A DNA stretch of 64,000 nucleotides, from positions 3,410,001 to 3,474,000 of the forward strand of contig NZ_CP093301.1 in assembly GCF_024362785.1 (NCBI RefSeq). The letters are read 5' to 3'. This DNA is from Evansella sp. LMS18. Its GTDB lineage: Bacteria > Bacillota > Bacilli > Bacillales > Salisediminibacteriaceae. Position numbers and translations under genes: made by a program. Numbering within the stretch: the stretch's first letter is position 1; the number at the start of each line of letters is the position of its first letter. Below, in pieces: positions 61,163 through 64,000 of this stretch. The notes beneath the pieces were generated by a model. The model worked only from the letters and a program-made list of their open reading frames with translations, was not told the DNA's origin and ran no database searches.

Positions 61163-61573
61163 ATGGAGAACCATATGATTAATATGTCAGACGATAAAGA
61201 AGAACTGGGTAAGGTGGAGATTTCTCCTGAAGTTATTGAGGTAATTGCCGGCCTTGCAGCCACTGAAGTAGAAGGTGTGGCGACAATGAGAGGGAACTTT
61301 GCTGCAGGAGTAGCTGAACGTCTTGGCAGGAAAAGCACACACGGAAAAGGTGTGAAAGTGGACCTCGGTGAGGAAGGGATCATCGTTGATGCTTTTATAG
61401 TTACTAACTATGGGGTTTCTATTCCGGATGTATGCAGAAAAATCCAGGAAAATATTTATCAGACCTTGCAGAACATGACAGCTATTCAGCTTAAAGAAGT
61501 TAATGTTCATGTTGTTGGAGTACAGTTTGAACAAAAAAACGAAGCTGAGCTGCAAAAAAAGGAACAGGGATAA
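61163..61573 (+). CDS. yqhY: YqhY, Asp23/Gls24 family protein
   Basis: A 136-aa protein with the Asp23/Gls24 (DUF322) core: KVEISPEVIEVIAGLAATEV, EGVATMRGNF and VSIPDVCRKIQENIYQTLQ. ATG after AAAGGAGGAAG. In B. subtilis yqhY is cotranscribed with accB-accC and its loss disturbs acetyl-CoA carboxylase control, so a link to lipid synthesis is likely. Confidence 0.94.
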   Translation: MENHMINMSDDKEELGKVEISPEVIEVIAGLAATEVEGVATMRGNFAAGVAERLGRKSTHGKGVKVDLGEEGIIVDAFIVTNYGVSIPDVCRKIQENIYQTLQNMTAIQLKEVNVHVVGVQFEQKNEAELQKKEQG

Positions 61574-61583
61574 GAATAGCCGA

Positions 61584-61616
61584 AGCCAAAGGGAGATAAA
61601 CCCCTTTGGTTTTTTA
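61584..61616 (+). terminator. Terminator after accB-accC-yqhY
   Basis: AGCCAAAGGG (61584-61593) pairs with CCCTTTGGT (61602-61610), followed by T6. Confidence 0.9.
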
Positions 61617-61652
61617 CACTTAAAGTGAATGAATTTTATCTAGACTTTGCTG

Positions 61653-61745
61653 CCGATGCAATCATCCGTAAAACTCCCGCCTTGAAACATGAGTAGAAGC
61701 GAAGACGTATAGGCGGGAGATAACGGACGCCAACATCCCGATTGT
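61653..61745 (-). repeat. Dispersed hairpin repeat (TCCGTTACCTCCC family), inverted copy
   Basis: Its reverse complement (AATCGGGATGTTGGCGTCCG, TTATCTCCCGCCT ... CATGTTTCAAGGCGGGAG, TTTTACGGATG) matches 62240-62320. The inner arms CTCCCGCCT/AGGCGGGAG form a hairpin. The two copies face each other about 500 bases apart. Confidence 0.7.
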
Positions 61746-61847
61746 TGGTTTACTTTATGGCGAAAGTATAAGTGAAACTACGCCTCTGACTTCCACAGGA
61801 CATGGTGACTTCGGCATACTCACAGAACTTGAGGAACTTTGCCTAAG

Positions 61848-61889
61848 TTCCTTATTAATATGGCTCGCCAATAGGCGGGTTTTCTTTAT
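61848..61889 (+). repeat. Terminator-like dispersed repeat, copy 2
   Basis: TTCCTTATTAATATGGCTCG then CCAATAGGCGGGTTTTCTTT; near match to 3436-3476. The surrounding 61617-62400 gap (about 780 bases) is composed largely of repeats and shows no gene with a ribosome binding site. Confidence 0.55.
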
Positions 61890-62174
61890 ACTATATATAT
61901 AATTTTAGCAATGTAGCCGTCTCGATGATGATAAAATTTTTAGGATTATAGTATAAGTGCAACTAAGGCAATCCTTCGCCTCTTTTAAGGCTTGGCTTGC
62001 CAAGTTTTCTTTAAGTTGAGAGGCAGACACCGAAGTAAAAATCGGAAGCAAAGTTCAACAAAGCCTTCAGAGAAGCCAGAGAAAAGAAAAAAGGTCCAGA
62101 GAACCAGGACAATTTGTGTAAACTACTGAAAAGTTATGCTATCATCAGATTTGAATGGAAAAGATATTTAATAT

Positions 62175-62330
62175 AAAGTGAAACTTCAATCAGTGGGGTT
62201 TTTGTTCTTCCACACTGATTGTTAGTTGAACCAATCGGGATGATAGCGTCCGTTACCTCCCACCTAAACATCTTCGCTTTAACTCATGACTTAAGGTGGG
62301 ATTTTTACGGACGGTTACATCGGGATAAAT
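62175..62330 (+). repeat. Dispersed hairpin repeat (AATCAGTGGG family), longest copy
   Basis: Left hairpin TTCAATCAGTGG ... CCACACTGATTGTTAG, joint TTGAACCAATCGGGATGATA, then a long stem GCGTCCGTTACCTCCCACCT with AGGTGGGATTTTTACGGACG, ending GGTTACATCGGGATAAAT. Shorter relatives lie at 8923-8974 and 11112-11180. No transposase gene is attached. Confidence 0.8.
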
Positions 62331-62400
62331 ATTTAAGTTACAGCCTGGGTATTCCACGCTGGATAAACAGAAACAGGAAATTAAAGGAGACGTATACTTA

Positions 62401-62805
62401 ATGAATCGAAGAGTCGCACGCATTAAAGCAGTTCAGTCACTTTATCAGGTTGAAATGACAGATGTACACCCTGATGAAGCAATTCAGGCCGTACTGGAAG
62501 AGGGAGAAGAAAAAACACCTTTTCTGAACGATATCGTGCACGGAACCCTGGAGAATCTGGAAGAAATAGATCAGCTGCTTGAAAAAGCGCTGAAAAACTG
62601 GAACCTGTCCCGTCTTTCAAGAGTAGACAGAGCTATATTACGCATCGCTGTGTATGAAATGAAATGGATCGAGGATATCCCTGTTAATGTAAGTATTAAT
62701 GAAGCCATTGATATCGCGAAAGGGTTTACCGGGGAAGAAGAGCCAGGACGTTTTGTTAATGGCGTGCTGTCAAATGTAGCCGCCAGTTTAACTGAAGATA
62801 AGTAA
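62401..62805 (+). CDS. nusB: NusB, transcription antitermination factor
   Basis: A 134-aa all-helical protein binding boxA RNA with NusE to support rRNA transcription. Blocks MNRRVARIKAVQSLYQVEM, LSRLSRVDRAILRIAVYEM and NVSINEAIDIAKGFTGEEEP are typical. ATG after AAAGGAGACG. It lies in the conserved accC-yqhY-nusB-folD-xseA order. Confidence 0.96.
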   Translation: MNRRVARIKAVQSLYQVEMTDVHPDEAIQAVLEEGEEKTPFLNDIVHGTLENLEEIDQLLEKALKNWNLSRLSRVDRAILRIAVYEMKWIEDIPVNVSINEAIDIAKGFTGEEEPGRFVNGVLSNVAASLTEDK

Positions 62806-62832
62806 CAGGCACATCACAAGTGCCTGTTATAT
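62804..62832 (+). terminator. Hairpin after nusB, weak terminator
   Basis: AACAGGCAC (62804-62812) pairs perfectly with GTGCCTGTT (62820-62828); the T-run is poor. Confidence 0.5.
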
Positions 62833-62982
62833 TGGCGTTTGGTTGATGACCTGCACTGCCACAGAGCGATACTTGAAGAGGATGAAACATGAATCCCACC
62901 ATACCCGGAGGACAAGAGCGTCCTTTAACGAAAATCAACAACAAAGTTTAACCTAGCCTTAACTTTAAAGGGGGAAACACTG

Positions 62983-63834
62983 ATGTCGGCAACAATTATT
63001 TCAGGAAAAGAGCTTGCTTCGGAAAAGCGGAAACAAATGAAGGAAGAAACTGAAAAACTGAAAGAACAGGGGATTACACCAGGACTTGCTGTAATTCTTG
63101 TGGGAGAAGACCCTGCATCCAGATCATATGTGAAAGCGAAGCAAAAAGCATGCAGTGAAACAGGGATTCATTCAGAACTTGAAGAGCTCCCTGACACTGT
63201 AACTGAAGAAGAGCTGCTTGAAAAAATAGATCAGCTTAATAAAGCTGACCATATTCATGGAATACTTGTACAGCTGCCGCTGCCTGGCCATATCTCAGAG
63301 GAAGCTGTAATTGAAGCAATCAGCCCTGAGAAAGATGTAGATGGTTTTCATCCTGTCAATATAGGCAGGATGATGACCGGGCAGGATACGTTTTTGCCTT
63401 GTACTCCTTTTGGCATTATTGAAATGATAAAGTCAAAAGGGATTGAGATTAAAGGCAAGCACGCTGTCGTGGTGGGCAGAAGCAATATCGTCGGCAAGCC
63501 GGTGGGCCAGCTGCTGCTGAAAGAAGATGCTACGGTAACTTACTGCCATTCCAGGACAGAGAATATGAAAGATTATACTAAGTCAGCCGACATTTTAGTT
63601 GTTGCTGTAGGTAAAGCTTTTTTCCTGAGTAAGGATTATATTAAAGAAGGAGCAGTAGTCATTGATGTAGGAGTAAACAGGAATGACGACGGTAAACTGG
63701 TAGGGGATGTAGATTACGAAGGAGCGAAGGAAATCGCTTCCTATATCACTCCGGTCCCTGGCGGAGTCGGCCCTATGACGATTACGATGCTTCTGCACAA
63801 TACTATAGTATCAGCACAGAAATATTCTGCTTAA
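62983..63834 (+). CDS. folD: FolD, methylene-THF dehydrogenase/methenyl-THF cyclohydrolase
   Basis: A 283-aa bifunctional folate enzyme interconverting 5,10-methylene-, methenyl- and 10-formyl-THF. The catalytic Lys lies in [12 protein letters not shown], the folate loop in [11 protein letters not shown] and [13 protein letters not shown], the NADP-binding region in [17 protein letters not shown], and the end motif in [21 protein letters not shown] after AAAGGGGGAAAC. The methylene-THF made by the gcv operon product is its substrate. Confidence 0.97.
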   Translation: MSATIISGKELASEKRKQMKEETEKLKEQGITPGLAVILVGEDPASRSYVKAKQKACSETGIHSELEELPDTVTEEELLEKIDQLNKADHIHGILVQLPLPGHISEEAVIEAISPEKDVDGFHPVNIGRMMTGQDTFLPCTPFGIIEMIKSKGIEIKGKHAVVVGRSNIVGKPVGQLLLKEDATVTYCHSRTENMKDYTKSADILVVAVGKAFFLSKDYIKEGAVVIDVGVNRNDDGKLVGDVDYEGAKEIASYITPVPGGVGPMTITMLLHNTIVSAQKYSA

Positions 63835-63846
63835 GAGGAGAATTCC

Positions 63847-64000
63847 ATGAAACAGGAGTTTTTATCTGTCAGTGAACTAAACAAAATAATTAAAAGGGTT
63901 ATAGATTCCGAGCCGCTTATCCAGAATGTATGGCTACGGGCTGAGATATCGAATTTCAAGCATCATTCCCGCGGGCATATGTACTTTACATTAAAGGATG
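63847..64000 (+). CDS. xseA: XseA, exodeoxyribonuclease VII large subunit, 3'-truncated by window end
   Basis: The first 51 codons are visible: FLSVSELNKIIKRVIDSEP and IQNVWLRAEISNFKHHSRG, then HMYFTLKD, the N-terminal OB-fold of XseA. ATG after AAGAGGAGAA, 12 bases after folD. The gene continues beyond the window. Confidence 0.93.
   Translation, partial: MKQEFLSVSELNKIIKRVIDSEPLIQNVWLRAEISNFKHHSRGHMYFTLKD

Noticed and set aside
62219-62401. 60-codon frame before nusB
   Set aside because: It is contained in the dispersed hairpin repeat and lacks a ribosome binding site.

Overview
The window looks like the chromosome of a low-to-moderate GC, endospore-forming, naturally competent member of the Bacillaceae. 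It carries the complete spoIIIA operon, a spoVAF homologue, the comG operon and a tandem glycine riboswitch on gcvT-gcvPA-gcvPB. Gene order follows the Bacillus subtilis yqgP-to-xseA segment closely. An adenosylcobalamin-dependent (class II) ribonucleotide reductase gene lies inside this backbone; such genes are frequent in alkaliphilic and halophilic Bacillaceae, so I lean that way, but the genus cannot be fixed from sequence alone.

Layout. 1-3.5 kb: 3' part of a ThiF/MoeB gene, a small ORF between two terminators, a group II intron with its reverse transcriptase, and a tandem array of about 20-bp units. 3.5-17.6 kb: HAD hydrolase, gluP, an anchored protein, spoVAF, yueI, yqgQ-glcK, a DUF1385 protein joined in frame to YqgV, yqgW, yqgX, a MidA/NDUFAF7-type methyltransferase, yqgY, a Cys-containing HTH regulator and a YtxH protein. 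17.6-29.35 kb: an 11.7-kb integrative element in tRNA-Gln(UUG), bounded by 62-bp direct repeats. 29.5-34.4 kb: comGA-comGG and yqzE. 34.4-41.4 kb: yqhG-yqhH, glycine riboswitch, gcv operon. 41.9-52.6 kb: yqhL, lipM, nrdJ, mntR, yqhO, a membrane protein, yqhP, yqhR, yqhT, efp and an internally duplicated small protein. 53-58.2 kb: spoIIIAA-AH. 58.6-64 kb: a small protein, accB-accC, yqhY, nusB, folD and the start of xseA.

The integrative element is the main accessory region. It has a tyrosine integrase beside the restored tRNA, a serine recombinase, a P-loop helicase-like replication protein next to five imperfect 70-80 bp repeats (probable origin), a Cys-rich protein, two separate HEPN-motif proteins, an Mrr-type nuclease with an added MerR-like HTH domain, and directly downstream a 522-aa protein ending in a PD-(D/E)XK-like nuclease domain. 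It also carries a convincing cobalamin riboswitch whose only downstream ORF is a hydrophobic peptide of 35-40 residues. No capsid, terminase, relaxase or conjugation gene is visible, so it resembles a small satellite or plasmid-like integrative element with probable defence cargo.

Functional links. The glycine cleavage genes (gcvT, gcvPA, gcvPB) and lipM belong to the same lipoylation/glycine-cleavage theme. nrdJ is preceded by two NrdR boxes 33 bp apart. accB-accC start fatty acid synthesis. spoIIIA encodes the forespore-mother cell channel and is preceded by a plausible sigma-E promoter. Several intergenic gaps hold dispersed, hairpin-forming repeats in at least four families.
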